The translations under genes were made by a program, and so were the position numbers. From positions 1 through 50,022 of the forward strand of contig CALSNK010000019.1 of assembly GCA_943787675.1 (NCBI GenBank): a stretch of DNA of 50,022 nt, in the 5' to 3' direction. Under the pieces are notes generated by a model, which saw nothing but the letters and a program-made list of their open reading frames with translations, ran no database searches and was not told where the DNA came from. Of the stretch, positions 17,408 through 26,883 are shown piece by piece; positions within the stretch are counted from its first letter, which is position 1; the number at the start of each line of letters is the position of its first letter. The stretch is from an uncultured Pseudomonadales bacterium (GTDB taxonomy: Bacteria > Pseudomonadota > Gammaproteobacteria > Pseudomonadales > Porticoccaceae).

Positions 17408-18583
17408 ATGTTTAAAAAATGGACTTTACACTCTTGGATTATTGCCTTTTGTCTGCTGGCAGTATCTCCAATTCAGGCGCAAAAGTTAGTACCAGCGCCC
17501 CCAGAATTAGCCGCTAAAGCCTGGATACTCATTGACGCCCAAACCGGCCATGTGCTGGTAGAAAGCGATGCCGATGTGCAACTTCCTCCGGCAAGTCTGG
17601 CTAAGATGATGACCACCTATATTGTCTCCAATGAAATTGAAGCCGAGCGTCTTGAAGAAACCAGTAAGGTATTAGTTAGTGACAATGCCTGGGAGCGCGG
17701 CGGCGCAAAAACTGACGGCTCTACTATGTTTTTAAAGCCCCGCACCGAGGTCTCAGTGCTGGATCTGATGCATGGCGTCATTATTCAATCAGGAAACGAT
17801 GCTGCCATCGCCCTGGCGGAACATATCAGCGGCAGTGAAATAGCATTTTCTGACAACATGAACCGTCAGGCGCAGCTACTCGGTATGACCAACACTGTCT
17901 ATATGAATGCGACCGGCTTGCCCGCAGAAGGTATGGTTTCTACCGCCCGTGACCTCTCGATTATTGCCCGGTCTATTATTCGCGACCATCCAAAGTATTA
18001 CAGCATTTACGCGAAAAAGTATTTTAAACACAATAATATTAATCAGCCTAATCGCAACCGCCTGCTATGGCGCGATACCAGTGTTGACGGTTTGAAGACT
18101 GGCCATACCAATGCCGCAGGCTACTGCCTAGTGGCTTCAGCAAAGCGCAGTGGTATGCGTCTAATTTCAGTGGTACTTGGTGCCAATGATGACGCCTCCC
18201 GTGCTCGAGAATCACAAAAATTACTTTCCTATGGCTTTCGTCATTTTGATACCAAAACTATTTATTCCGCGGGTGACCTAATCAAGTCTAATACCAAGGT
18301 TTGGTATGGCACTGAAGAATTCCTAAATTTGGCCATCGCCGATGATGTAACCCTCACGTTCCCCCGTGGATCTCAGAAAAATCTGGCCGCTAATATACTG
18401 GTAGATGAGCAGATAGAAGCACCGATTTACACTGGCCAAGAGTTGGGTAGACTGCAGGTAACACTCGAGGGCAAGATGCTGGTGGACTTACCTCTAGTGG
18501 CACAGAGCGATATTGCGGAAGCTGGCTTTATGTCTAGATTCATTGATTGGATCGTTCTGTTTTTCACCAAAATAATTTCTTAA
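17408..18583 (+). CDS. dacA: D-alanyl-D-alanine carboxypeptidase (PBP5/6 family)
   Basis: This 391-residue serine peptidase trims the terminal D-Ala of peptidoglycan stem peptides. A Sec signal peptide (cut near IQA) is followed by the catalytic domain with SLAK (Ser63, Lys66), SGNDAA, and KTG (Lys230 in GLKTGHTNAAGYC). A beta-rich C-terminal domain follows. The protein ends in an amphipathic helix (FMSRFIDWIVLFFTKIIS) that anchors PBP5 homologues to the inner membrane. Length is typical. A weak promoter could lie in the preceding 97-bp gap. Confidence 0.96.
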   Translation: MFKKWTLHSWIIAFCLLAVSPIQAQKLVPAPPELAAKAWILIDAQTGHVLVESDADVQLPPASLAKMMTTYIVSNEIEAERLEETSKVLVSDNAWERGGAKTDGSTMFLKPRTEVSVLDLMHGVIIQSGNDAAIALAEHISGSEIAFSDNMNRQAQLLGMTNTVYMNATGLPAEGMVSTARDLSIIARSIIRDHPKYYSIYAKKYFKHNNINQPNRNRLLWRDTSVDGLKTGHTNAAGYCLVASAKRSGMRLISVVLGANDDASRARESQKLLSYGFRHFDTKTIYSAGDLIKSNTKVWYGTEEFLNLAIADDVTLTFPRGSQKNLAANILVDEQIEAPIYTGQELGRLQVTLEGKMLVDLPLVAQSDIAEAGFMSRFIDWIVLFFTKIIS

Positions 18584-18600
18584 CATCTGAGCACTGCACT

Positions 18601-18870
18601 GTGAGCGAAGAAGAAGCCCCGAAAATTGAATTTCCCTGTGACTACCCCATCAAGGTTTTGGGTGAGGCGCATCCAGACCTTCATAGCCATATTTATCAGG
18701 TGATCGAAACCCATGCCCCGGGCTTTGACCGCACCAAGATAACCATTCGCGATAGCAGTAAGGGTCGCTGGCAGTCTATGACACTGGTGATTACTGCAAC
18801 GGGGAAACCCCAGTTGGAAGAAATTTTTGCTGAATTAAAAACCAACTCTCGAGTTAAGATGGTGCTTTAA
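18601..18870 (+). CDS. ybeD: YbeD/DUF493 family protein
   Basis: This 89-residue protein is the YbeD (UPF0250) family, a small ferredoxin-like fold with proposed regulatory roles and a strong tendency to sit between dacA and lipB, as here. Family blocks are IEFPCDYPIKVLGEA and GRWQSMTLVITATGKPQLEEIF. I chose GTG at 18601 (MSEEEAPK), since the upstream ATG at 18547 lies inside dacA and adds no family sequence. Its stop is two bases before the lipB ATG. Confidence 0.92.
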   Translation: MSEEEAPKIEFPCDYPIKVLGEAHPDLHSHIYQVIETHAPGFDRTKITIRDSSKGRWQSMTLVITATGKPQLEEIFAELKTNSRVKMVL

Positions 18871-18872
18871 CC

Positions 18873-19496
18873 ATGATTGTGCGTCAGCTAGGTCTTCAGG
18901 AATACAGCGTGACTTTTGATCGCATGAAAGCGTTCAATGAACAGCGTGATAAAAGTACCGCAGACGAAATTTGGCTCCTAGAACATAAGCCTGTGTTTAC
19001 TCAGGGTCAGGCCGGCAAAGAAGAATATATCTTACTGCCAGGCGATATCCCTGTGATTAAGAGCGATCGTGGGGGGCATGTGACCTACCATGGTCCAGGA
19101 CAGATAACGGCCTACATACTGATTGACCTTAAGCGCTTGAAGATTGGTGTTCGCGATCTGGTTACCCTAATTGAGCAGGCTCTGGTGGACACATTGGGCC
19201 ATTGGCAAGTCAGTGCCGCACCCCGCCGCGAAGCGCCCGGCGTATATATCGACAACGGGGATAAAATTGCTTCCCTGGGACTGCGCATTCGCAAAGGTTG
19301 CAGTTACCATGGTTTAAACTTTAATGTCGCTATGGATATGTCACCCTGGCAGCGCATTAACCCCTGCGGCCTGAGTGTCTCAATGACCCAGCTAGCAGAT
19401 CTAGTAGAAAAACCACCCGGCATTGACCAGGTGTCTGCCGTTCTGGCCGCTAATTTATGCGCCGGACTTGGCTATATTGATTATGAAACAATTTAG
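18873..19496 (+). CDS. lipB: Lipoyl(octanoyl) transferase
   Basis: This 207-residue enzyme moves octanoyl from acyl carrier protein to the lipoyl domains of 2-oxoacid dehydrogenases and GcvH. The DRGGHVTYHGPGQ block, the lysine in GDKIASLGLRI and the catalytic cysteine Cys165 in NPCGLSVSM are all present. Length fits the family. It is nine bases upstream of lipA, which completes the pathway. Confidence 0.97.
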   Translation: MIVRQLGLQEYSVTFDRMKAFNEQRDKSTADEIWLLEHKPVFTQGQAGKEEYILLPGDIPVIKSDRGGHVTYHGPGQITAYILIDLKRLKIGVRDLVTLIEQALVDTLGHWQVSAAPRREAPGVYIDNGDKIASLGLRIRKGCSYHGLNFNVAMDMSPWQRINPCGLSVSMTQLADLVEKPPGIDQVSAVLAANLCAGLGYIDYETI

Positions 19497-19505
19497 AGGA
19501 AATCT

Positions 19506-20486
19506 ATGACCATCGAAACAGTAACGCCGCCGAAACGCACACGCCGCCTACAGCAGGGCGAAAAGCTGCGCAGTGCCGATAAAGTAGAGCGGATTCCGGT
19601 CAAGGTTATTCCCACAGTCGATGTACAGCGCAAGCCACCCTGGATGCGTGTGCGTTTATCGGCGTCCCCTAAGGTGCAAGAGATTAAAAATATTTTGCGC
19701 AGCCATAAAATGGCAACTGTCTGTGAAGAGGCGGCCTGCCCTAACCTGCATGAATGTTTTAGCGGCGGTACGGCGACCTTTATGATTATGGGTGAGATAT
19801 GCACCAGACGCTGCCCATTTTGTGACGTCGGCCATGGTAAGCCCAACCCTTTAGATATTAATGAGCCCAGCAACTTGGCCAATGCCATCCATGAGATGGG
19901 TTTAAAGTATGTCGTAATTACCTCGGTAGATCGTGATGACCTCCGCGATGGCGGTGCTCAGCACTTTGCAGACTGTATTCGGGAAGCCAAGGTTTTATCA
20001 CCAAATCTTAAAGTCGAGGTTCTGGTCCCTGATTTCCGTGGCCGCATGGAGCCCGCACTGGATATTTTGACCGCCACACCACCAGATGTGTTTAACCACA
20101 ATATGGAAACTATCTCACGGCTCTATCGCAAAGCACGTCCTGGCGCTAACTATGAATGGTCGTTAAAACTGCTCAAGGAATACAAAGCACGAAACCCAGG
20201 TGTGAAAACAAAATCTGGCTTAATGGTAGGTCTGGGTGAAACCAAAGATGAGTTACTGCGCACGCTAGATGATCTGCGCGCCCATGATGTAGACATGTTG
20301 ACAGTCGGTCAGTACCTGCAGCCCTCTGCAGCGCACCTAGCTATCGATCGTTTTGTGCACCCAGATGAATTTGCTGAGTACACTGAATATGCTGAGAGTA
20401 TTGGCTTTAAACAGGCAGCCTGCGGCCCCTTAGTACGATCTAGTTATCATGCTGACAAGCAAGAAAAAGGCGAAGATATCACCTAG
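19506..20486 (+). CDS. lipA: Lipoyl synthase (radical SAM)
   Basis: This 326-residue enzyme inserts two sulfurs into the protein-bound octanoyl group. The auxiliary cluster cysteines [12 protein letters not shown] and the radical SAM motif CTRRCPFC are clear, and the C-terminal RSSYHAD supplies the serine ligand of the auxiliary cluster. ATG at 19506 has an AGAGGAAA site. It is the last gene of the long plus-strand run; a dyad and a tandem repeat follow. Confidence 0.98.
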   Translation: MTIETVTPPKRTRRLQQGEKLRSADKVERIPVKVIPTVDVQRKPPWMRVRLSASPKVQEIKNILRSHKMATVCEEAACPNLHECFSGGTATFMIMGEICTRRCPFCDVGHGKPNPLDINEPSNLANAIHEMGLKYVVITSVDRDDLRDGGAQHFADCIREAKVLSPNLKVEVLVPDFRGRMEPALDILTATPPDVFNHNMETISRLYRKARPGANYEWSLKLLKEYKARNPGVKTKSGLMVGLGETKDELLRTLDDLRAHDVDMLTVGQYLQPSAAHLAIDRFVHPDEFAEYTEYAESIGFKQAACGPLVRSSYHADKQEKGEDIT

Positions 20487-20489
20487 ATA

Positions 20490-20555
20490 GGTCTGTGAAA
20501 AATGCGCGCATAGCCTCGGAAGCGAGAGTCTGAGGCTACTATTGCTAAACAGACC
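20490..20555 (+). other. Nested inverted repeat just after lipA
   Basis: GGTCTGT (20490-20496) pairs with ACAGACC (20549-20555). Inside it, TAGCCTC (20511-20517) pairs with GAGGCTA (20532-20538). No poly-T follows. It begins four bases after the lipA stop, so it may act as a factor-dependent terminator or an mRNA-end stabiliser; that role is inferred. Confidence 0.5.
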
Positions 20556-20579
20556 AACTTAGGGCTTTTCTACAGACTG

Positions 20580-20658
20580 TTGTAAAAGAGAGCGGTTGCA
20601 AAAGAGAGGCTTTGTAAAAGAAGGTATTGCAGAATAAGAGTCTTACAAAAAAGCTAAC
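20580..20658. repeat. Degenerate 15-16-bp tandem repeat, five units
   Basis: Units begin at 20580, 20596, 20612, 20627 and 20643, each starting TTG or TTA and continuing with an A-rich core, such as TTGTAAAAGAGAGCGG and TTGCAAAAGAGAGGCT. Divergence rises toward the right. It fills the gap between the ends of lipA and the following minus-strand gene. Confidence 0.7.
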
Positions 20659-20674
20659 AGCTTAGTATAAAAGC

Positions 20675-20992
20675 CTAGGGGGCTTTGGGTTTAGCTTTCT
20701 CATCTGTCCAAACTTCCCGTACCGGCTCACCAAAATCATCATAGATAAGTTTTTTCTTGGGACGCTTGCTGACTTTGACTGGTTTGGGCGGGGTCTTTTT
20801 CTTCTTGCGGCTATCCAGAGCTGAGACCACATCGTTGATGTAGGTTCTGGTTTGGCGGGGTTCTCCACTGACAAAAACCGATCTAGCGCGAGGCTTGTCG
20901 GCTGGCTCGCCGGTCTCGCCTTGATTGTGCTGCTTTATTTCGCCGCCACGCTTAAGAAACTCTTCGGTTTTTTTCCGAAGTTCGTCGCGCAT
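20675..20992 (-). CDS. Small basic protein of unknown function (possible SutA-like motif)
   Basis: This is a 105-residue, strongly basic protein with no membrane segment. The N-terminus has MRDELRKKTEEFLKRGGEI, which resembles the 'FLxRGGxI' core of SutA, a small RNA-polymerase-binding regulator of Pseudomonas. The rest differs: it lacks the acidic tail and instead has lysine-rich stretches (SRKKKKTPPKPVKVSKRPKKK) and a C-terminal YDDFGEPVREVW block. I prefer ATG at 20992, which has AAAGG five bases upstream, over an in-frame GTG at 21019. A nucleic-acid or polymerase-binding role is inferred from charge and the short motif only. Confidence 0.6.
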   Translation of the reverse strand: MRDELRKKTEEFLKRGGEIKQHNQGETGEPADKPRARSVFVSGEPRQTRTYINDVVSALDSRKKKKTPPKPVKVSKRPKKKLIYDDFGEPVREVWTDEKAKPKAP

Positions 20993-21139
20993 TGAGCCTT
21001 TGCTAGAACGTACTGTCACGATAAGATTACTTGTCGTTGATTCGATTCGTTATCCTACCAAAATAGCCGCCCAATTTACATAGACCCGTCCACTGTTAGG
21101 GCTTAAAAGTGCATTTAATGCTGTATGGGTGGGTAAAGA

Positions 21140-22201
21140 CTAGTTAAATAGATCTAACTGCACAGCACGACCCTCATCTCGGGTGTCCACAAAACGAACG
21201 CCCATACCCAATAAACGAACGGAACGTCCTCCTCGCTCCCAAGCTTGCAGGCAAAGCTCTTCAAAACTTTCTATTGGCAAACCCTTGACCACCTGCCGCT
21301 CTACCGTAGTACTCGTAAAATCGATGAACTTCATTTTAATTAATTGCTTGGTGACTAGATAATCGCTATCCACACGCCGCAGTCGACTGCGTAATTCCAG
21401 CAGAAGATCTGGTATTTTTTTCAGGCAGGCTGCCTGGTCGGCCAAATCATCAGAATAGGTGCGTTCAACACTGAGTGACTTACGGCGGCTATTGGCGTTG
21501 ACCTCACGAATGTCACGGCCAAAACTTAGATCATGGAGGCGCTTGCCAAACACACCAAACTTATCCACCAACTGGAGCATTGGCCACTGCTGCAAGTCAC
21601 CGCAGGTTTCAATACCCAGACGCCGCAGTTTTTCGTTAGTGACCTTGCCCACACCAGAAATACGCTTGACCTTAAGAGTCTCTACAAAGGCATCGATTTC
21701 AGGGGGTGTAATAACATACTGGCCATCGGGCTTATTGAGGTCACTGGCGACCTTGGCAAGAAATTTATTGGGCGCTATTCCTGCCGAGGCGGTGACCCCG
21801 ACTTCCCGCGCTATCACCTCACGAATCTCTTGGGCAATAAGGGTGGCACTGCCCTGACATTCCGTGCAATCAGTAACATCCAGATAGGCTTCATCGAGGG
21901 ACAGGGGTTCGACTTTATCGGTGTATCTATAGAAGATTTGACGGATCTGTTGAGCGGCTTCGCGGTACTTGGCCATAGTGCCCGGCACAACGACCAGGTC
22001 GGGGCAGAGTTTTAGCGCCTGCCCTGTGGGCATAGCAGATCTCACCCCATATTCTCTAGCTTTGTAATTGCAGGTAGCTACCACTCCCCGTCGATCTGAC
22101 TTTCCCCCTATGGCTATAGGTAAATCTCGCAGAGACGGGTCATCACGCATTTCAACTGCGGCATAAAAACAATCACAGTCACAATGGATTATTTTTCTCA
22201 A
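21140..22201 (-). CDS. dinB: DNA polymerase IV (Y family)
   Basis: This 353-residue translesion polymerase starts IIHCDCDCFYAAVEMRD with the first metal aspartate, and has SLDEAYLDVTD with the catalytic Asp-Glu pair, then SAGIAPNKFLAKVASD and the helix-hairpin-helix region. The little-finger domain follows to about residue 340. The extreme C-terminus is AVQLDLFN, a QLxLF clamp-binding motif as in E. coli Pol IV. I found no convincing LexA box upstream; there is only a half-site-like CTGTAT. Confidence 0.96.
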   Translation of the reverse strand: MRKIIHCDCDCFYAAVEMRDDPSLRDLPIAIGGKSDRRGVVATCNYKAREYGVRSAMPTGQALKLCPDLVVVPGTMAKYREAAQQIRQIFYRYTDKVEPLSLDEAYLDVTDCTECQGSATLIAQEIREVIAREVGVTASAGIAPNKFLAKVASDLNKPDGQYVITPPEIDAFVETLKVKRISGVGKVTNEKLRRLGIETCGDLQQWPMLQLVDKFGVFGKRLHDLSFGRDIREVNANSRRKSLSVERTYSDDLADQAACLKKIPDLLLELRSRLRRVDSDYLVTKQLIKMKFIDFTSTTVERQVVKGLPIESFEELCLQAWERGGRSVRLLGMGVRFVDTRDEGRAVQLDLFN

Positions 22202-22279
22202 TCAGACACCAATTCCTGCTAGATTTTTCTATTAGGGAAACTTGAATGAGCCCTATAATACAGTATTAAAGGGTTAATA

Positions 22280-22297
22280 ACTGGTTTTATAACCAGT
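22280..22297 (-). terminator. Stem-loop at the end of the RND operon
   Basis: A 7-bp perfect stem ACTGGTT/AACCAGT with a 4-base loop lies just after the last gene of the efflux operon. In the minus direction it is followed by TTATTAAC, only a weak T tract, so a Rho-independent terminator is possible but not certain. Confidence 0.4.
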
Positions 22298-22299
22298 GA

Positions 22300-22629
22300 T
22301 TAATCGGCTAGGTTATTATTGATTAAGAAGCCCGCCAAACAGGCTAGTCCCAGCCAGAGGGCAATACCCGGCGGCGCCACCAACAATAGAAGGCCTATCG
22401 CCAACACAATCAGGGCTGACACTAGGGGTAATTTAATCTTTTGGTTGTTAGACGGCTGTCGGTCATAGGGCGTAATCCACTGCACCGCCGGCGCCAGAGC
22501 AATAATTAGCAGGCACAACCATTGCAGTTTGCCGGTGCTGCTATAGCCCAACGAATAGGCGCTAAACAACAGTACCAGGCTATTTAACAGCTGATAGGCA
22601 GCAGGATAAATAACCTTTAATACAGGCAT
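22300..22629 (-). CDS. Small four-helix membrane protein, efflux-operon linked
   Basis: I do not recognise a family for this 109-residue protein. It shows about four hydrophobic segments: near 8-25, 32-47, 65-83 and 85-100. A polar loop (YDRQPSNNQK) lies between the second and third. The ATG at 22629 is preceded by AGGA and lies 10 bp after the RND pump stop; a longer in-frame start would overlap the pump and is unlikely. Its place directly after the pump suggests co-expression, but a role in efflux is unproven. Confidence 0.7.
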   Translation of the reverse strand: MPVLKVIYPAAYQLLNSLVLLFSAYSLGYSSTGKLQWLCLLIIALAPAVQWITPYDRQPSNNQKIKLPLVSALIVLAIGLLLLVAPPGIALWLGLACLAGFLINNNLAD

Positions 22630-22639
22630 CTTTTGGATC

Positions 22640-25600
22640 CTAATCCTCAAACCGGTGTTCTGCGACGCGGACACCAAAACGTTTCGAGATAATCTCTGGC
22701 AACAGTAACAAGGCTGGAGTCAGTAACAGGGTTAATACCGTCGAGACTACCAGACCATTTACAATGGCACTGGCCAGCGGTTGCCACCAGGACGCGACCA
22801 TACCGCCGATAGTGTAACTGCGATTAACCAGATCAATACTCAGGCCATTAGCCAGAGGTAACAGACCCACAATGGTGGTCACACTGGTCAACATCACGGG
22901 CCTAAATCGCGACTTGGCCGCGCTGTATACCGCATCAGCAGCAGATAATGCAGGGTTATGGAGGCGCACATAGTTGTAGGTATCAATCAATACAATATTG
23001 TTATTAACCACGATACCCGCCAGCGCAACGATGCCCACACCCGTCAGAATGGTACTAAAGGTGGCCTGTGCGATTAAGAGTCCCAACAGTACTCCGGCAG
23101 TCGACATCACCACAGAGAATAAAATAAGACCGGCCTGATAAAAGCTATTGAACTGCATCACCAGCATAATCAGCATGACCGACATGGCCAGAGAAAATGC
23201 CGTGGACAGGAACGCGGCTGCTTTGGCCTGTTCCTCATTGGCACCGCGGAAACTAATATTCAACGAGGCGTCAAAATCTTGCTGTTCCAGCCATTCAGCA
23301 ATCTCGCGAGTTTGGTTGTCTGGGAGATAGCCATCTTCCGAGTTGGCTAAAATAAACACCGTTTCAACCATATCAAAGCGCTGAATAGCATCGACCCTTG
23401 GCTTCGCCACCCGCTCACTAAAGCTACCAATCGGCACTGCACCATTGGGCGTATTGACCCTTAGACTATCAATCGAGGTCAGCTGTCGATCCTGCTCTGG
23501 ATAGCGCAGCCTGATTTCAATTTCGTCGTCGGCATTATCGGGACGGAACTCACCGATCATGACACCACCAGTGACCATCTGAACCATATTGCCAACATCG
23601 GCAACATTAACGCCCAGCATTGCCGCGCGCTCACGATCTACTTCGATTTCCCACTGAATACCGGCCAGGGGCAATGTATCCTGCAAATCTCTGACACCCT
23701 CTACATTATCGCCAACCCACTGGGAAATCTCGGCAGTAGCTCTGTACATAGCTTGTCGATCCGATGAAGATATTTGTATTTGAATGTCCTTGCCTGTGGG
23801 CGGCCCGGTCTCCATTTCCATGGCTCCGACATAGACGCCCGGTAGAATTTTAGTACGCTGACGAATCTCTTCGAATATCTCTCCGCTACCCCGGGTACGC
23901 TCTTCTCTAGGGTAAAGCTCAACAAGGAATGAACTGATCTCATCACGGCTCACATCGGAGCCATAAATAACCATGCTGCCGCCCTTAGAATAGCCATACA
24001 GCTGATTTACGCCGTCAACATCGGCTACCACGTCCTGCACCTTAAAGGTAATATCCCGCTGTTCTTCAATTGATAGATTGCCCTGGGCACGCACACCAAC
24101 CATGCCGTACTGGCTCTCAATGGGGGTAAAAAACTCCTGTCCGGCATTAAACTTACCGTAGAGATTAAAGATGCCCACAAGTAGAACCATGGCTGTGATT
24201 GCCGTTATCACCGGAGACTTAATCACCGGTCGCAAAAGCTTCAAATACGCATTCTGAAGTGGTTCAAATAATGTGGTCGCAGATTCCTCTGACTGGTGGT
24301 CTTCAGGCTGTTTCTTTTGCTTTCCTCGACGACGGCCTAAAACAATACCCAGAGTAGGTGCAAAAATTAGTGCATAGGTTAATGACCAGGCCAGTACCGC
24401 AAATACGGTAATGGGTAAGTAGGACATAAAGTCCCCCGAGACTCCGGGCCAAAACAGCAGGGGTAAAAAGGCGGCCAATGTTGTGCCCGTTGAGGCAATA
24501 ACAGGGATAGCCATGCGCCGTACTGCCACAATATAGGCCTCTCGTGTGGCAAGGCCGGCAGCTGCCTGAGTATTGGCAAACTCAACCACCACGATGGCGC
24601 CATCGATCAGCATACCTAGGGACAGCAACAGGCCAAACATAACCATAAAGTTGAAACTGTAGCCCATCACATTAATAATAATTAGCGCGCCCAACAGACA
24701 AAAGGGAATACCAAAGCCAACCAGCAGGCCCGATTTCACCCCCAGGGTTGCCACCACCAGGATCAGAACCAGGCACATCGCGGTAATAATATTACCCTGC
24801 AGTTCATTCACCATCTGATTGGTCATCACCGAGGCATCAAAGACATAGCCAATGGTCATATCAGCACTAAAGTCAGCTCTGTATTGCTCGACAGTTGCTC
24901 GAGTGGCATCAACGGTGCTAATTAGGTTGGCATTGAGACGCTTGCGAACTTCAATGGCGATAGCTTTCTTACCATTGATAAAACTGTAGCCCGTGGCGTC
25001 TTTAAAGGTTCTTCTTACCGAAGCAACGTCACCGAGCGTAATAGATCCCTCAGCATTGGTACGCACCGGCAGCGCACGAATATCAGCGGCGGTTTCAAGT
25101 AATGCGGGAATCTTAATGCCGAAGCGACCCTGAGCCGCATCCATCTCACCAGCGGGAATCAACAAATTATTGACCTTTACGGCGCGAATTAACTCATCTA
25201 TCCGCAAACCATACTGCTCGAGCCTAGCCGGATCGACCACAACATCGACAACCTCTTCTCGATGCCCCGATATATCTGCCTTGAGTACATCCGGCAGCAT
25301 TTCCAATTCACGCTGAAAGAATTTAGCGGCGGTAAACAGCTCACGCTCAGAGACATTGTCGCCGGAGAACGTAATAACAATGGTCGGCTCTGGGCTCGGA
25401 CTCAACTCATTAACAATGGGCTCTTTGGTCTCTGAAGGAAACTCCGCTTTGGCACGATTTACCGCCTCCCGGACCTCGGCGACTATCTCTTTAATATTGT
25501 CAGCGACTTCAAATTCCGCTGTCACCACAACCATGCTCTCTTGGGCGGTAGACTTTATCTCTTCTAATCCATCGAGGGTTTTTAGCTCTTTCTCTATCGG

Positions 25601-25795
25601 CCGCACCAGCAGTCTCGCGCCATCCTCTGGAGAAATACCGTCGTGACGAACCATGACCATTACCACGGGCAGGGTGACATTAGGATTAAGCTCTACTGGC
25701 ATAGACAGCCGAGAGCCCGCACCAGCAATAAGTATCAACAACATTATTGATAAGGTTGCTCGGGAATGGTCAACAACGAGATTTAAAAATTTCAT
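22640..25795 (-). CDS. RND efflux transporter, inner-membrane pump
   Basis: This 1051-residue AcrB-type pump is complete: an N-terminal helix (about 15-30), the first periplasmic domain, a central helix bundle with GLLLSLGMLIDGAIVVVEFANT (two proton-relay-region aspartate/glutamate positions), a second periplasmic domain and the C-terminal bundle (GIVALAGIVVNNNIVLIDT). The sequence resembles the group of environmental RND pumps related to heavy-metal and hydrophobe families, and the substrate cannot be assigned. The adaptor gene lies immediately upstream but is frameshifted; no TolC-like gene is nearby. ATG at 25795 is the family start (MKFLNLVVDHSRATLS). Confidence 0.93.
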   Translation of the reverse strand: MKFLNLVVDHSRATLSIMLLILIAGAGSRLSMPVELNPNVTLPVVMVMVRHDGISPEDGARLLVRPIEKELKTLDGLEEIKSTAQESMVVVTAEFEVADNIKEIVAEVREAVNRAKAEFPSETKEPIVNELSPSPEPTIVITFSGDNVSERELFTAAKFFQRELEMLPDVLKADISGHREEVVDVVVDPARLEQYGLRIDELIRAVKVNNLLIPAGEMDAAQGRFGIKIPALLETAADIRALPVRTNAEGSITLGDVASVRRTFKDATGYSFINGKKAIAIEVRKRLNANLISTVDATRATVEQYRADFSADMTIGYVFDASVMTNQMVNELQGNIITAMCLVLILVVATLGVKSGLLVGFGIPFCLLGALIIINVMGYSFNFMVMFGLLLSLGMLIDGAIVVVEFANTQAAAGLATREAYIVAVRRMAIPVIASTGTTLAAFLPLLFWPGVSGDFMSYLPITVFAVLAWSLTYALIFAPTLGIVLGRRRGKQKKQPEDHQSEESATTLFEPLQNAYLKLLRPVIKSPVITAITAMVLLVGIFNLYGKFNAGQEFFTPIESQYGMVGVRAQGNLSIEEQRDITFKVQDVVADVDGVNQLYGYSKGGSMVIYGSDVSRDEISSFLVELYPREERTRGSGEIFEEIRQRTKILPGVYVGAMEMETGPPTGKDIQIQISSSDRQAMYRATAEISQWVGDNVEGVRDLQDTLPLAGIQWEIEVDRERAAMLGVNVADVGNMVQMVTGGVMIGEFRPDNADDEIEIRLRYPEQDRQLTSIDSLRVNTPNGAVPIGSFSERVAKPRVDAIQRFDMVETVFILANSEDGYLPDNQTREIAEWLEQQDFDASLNISFRGANEEQAKAAAFLSTAFSLAMSVMLIMLVMQFNSFYQAGLILFSVVMSTAGVLLGLLIAQATFSTILTGVGIVALAGIVVNNNIVLIDTYNYVRLHNPALSAADAVYSAAKSRFRPVMLTSVTTIVGLLPLANGLSIDLVNRSYTIGGMVASWWQPLASAIVNGLVVSTVLTLLLTPALLLLPEIISKRFGVRVAEHRFED

Positions 25796-25808
25796 AGGGG
25801 CGCCAGAC

Positions 25809-26883
25809 TCAGGTTTTTACTTTAGTGCTGCTAACTGGAAAAGAGGGCTCAACGCGCTCACCATCAATGATGTAATTTTGGCCTACGGTGACCAACACGA
25901 CCTCTTCTGGCAGCCCTGTTCACCCAGACCCCACCTTCCGCTTCTCCAATTGCAGTAACCACTACAGACGCGACGATCTGATCGGGGCCCAGCACTCTAA
26001 CGATGGTATTCCCCAAGTCACCCAAAAGAATACTGCTGGCCGGAATTAACTGAGCCGACACAGGTGCAATCTGAATATCCAGCTGAGCCGAGGCACCTGC
26101 TCTTATAGACTGATCAGCATTGCTCATTAATGCTTCTAACCTGAATCCCTTGGTCATGGCATTCGCCTGATGAGCAAGGTAGGACACCTTAGCGCCCGAG
26201 TAGGTTTTACCGGCAACAACCACCACCGCTTCATCACCCAGTACTAGGCGACTAATTTCTGACTCTGTCACCAGAGCCTCGACCTTTAAGGGGTTGAGCT
26301 CAACCACCGTGGCACAGAGCTGACCGGGCATTATAAAGTCACCCATTTCAACAGGGCGAGATTCAACAATACCGGCGAATGGCGCCTTTATTTGGAGGTT
26401 CTCAACATCGAGTTGTGCGCGTTTTAGCTGAGTTCTAGCGGTCGCCAACACAGCCTTTGCCTTGGAAATAGCCAGTTCAGACTGGTAACCCACACTCTTT
26501 AACTTTATGGCACCCCGATACGCAATATTCGCATTATCTAACGATGCCTGAGCCTGCGCCAAGCGAAGATGACGATCTTCAGCATCAATTTGGCAGATAC
26601 CCTGGCCTTTTTCGACAGAACTGCCCTCTTGAACTAGGACAGCCGATATTTTACCTGACACCTGAGCCAGCACATTCACCGCTCTGTTGGGTTCTGTTTT
26701 AGCGCGCAATGATAGCGTGCGGCTAAAGAACTGCTGATTAAAGCTAGCGACCTGAACTTTGGTATAGCTCTTAGCTACTTCGGTGACTGGTTCCGCCGAA
26801 TCCGCTGTCTTAAAAATACCACTCGCAAACCAAATGATAATAGCTAGAGCAAAGAATAGAGCGAAACGAACATTGTTATTCAA
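25809..26883 (-). pseudogene. RND efflux membrane fusion protein, frameshifted near its 3' end
   Basis: From ATG at 26883 the frame encodes an N-terminal helix (about 5-23), a lipoyl/hairpin domain (NVLAQVSGKISAVLVQEGSS, then a coiled hairpin and IKAPFAGIVESRPVEMGDFI) and a beta-barrel domain, as in periplasmic adaptor proteins. At VWVN the reading frame goes off into a basic tail. In the next frame the expected C-terminus is present, GLPEEVVLVTVGQNYIIDGE, ending at a TGA at 25809-25811. The region is 1075 nt, one over a multiple of three; removing one T from CCCTGTTCAC at 25914-25923 restores VWVTGLPEEV. The natural protein would be about 357 residues. The intact length and partner pump suggest either a recent mutation or a sequence error. 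Confidence 0.8.

Noticed and set aside
22202..22299. A possible LexA box upstream of dinB
   Set aside because: Only a half-site like CTGTAT is present; no CTGT-N8-ACAG spacing was found.
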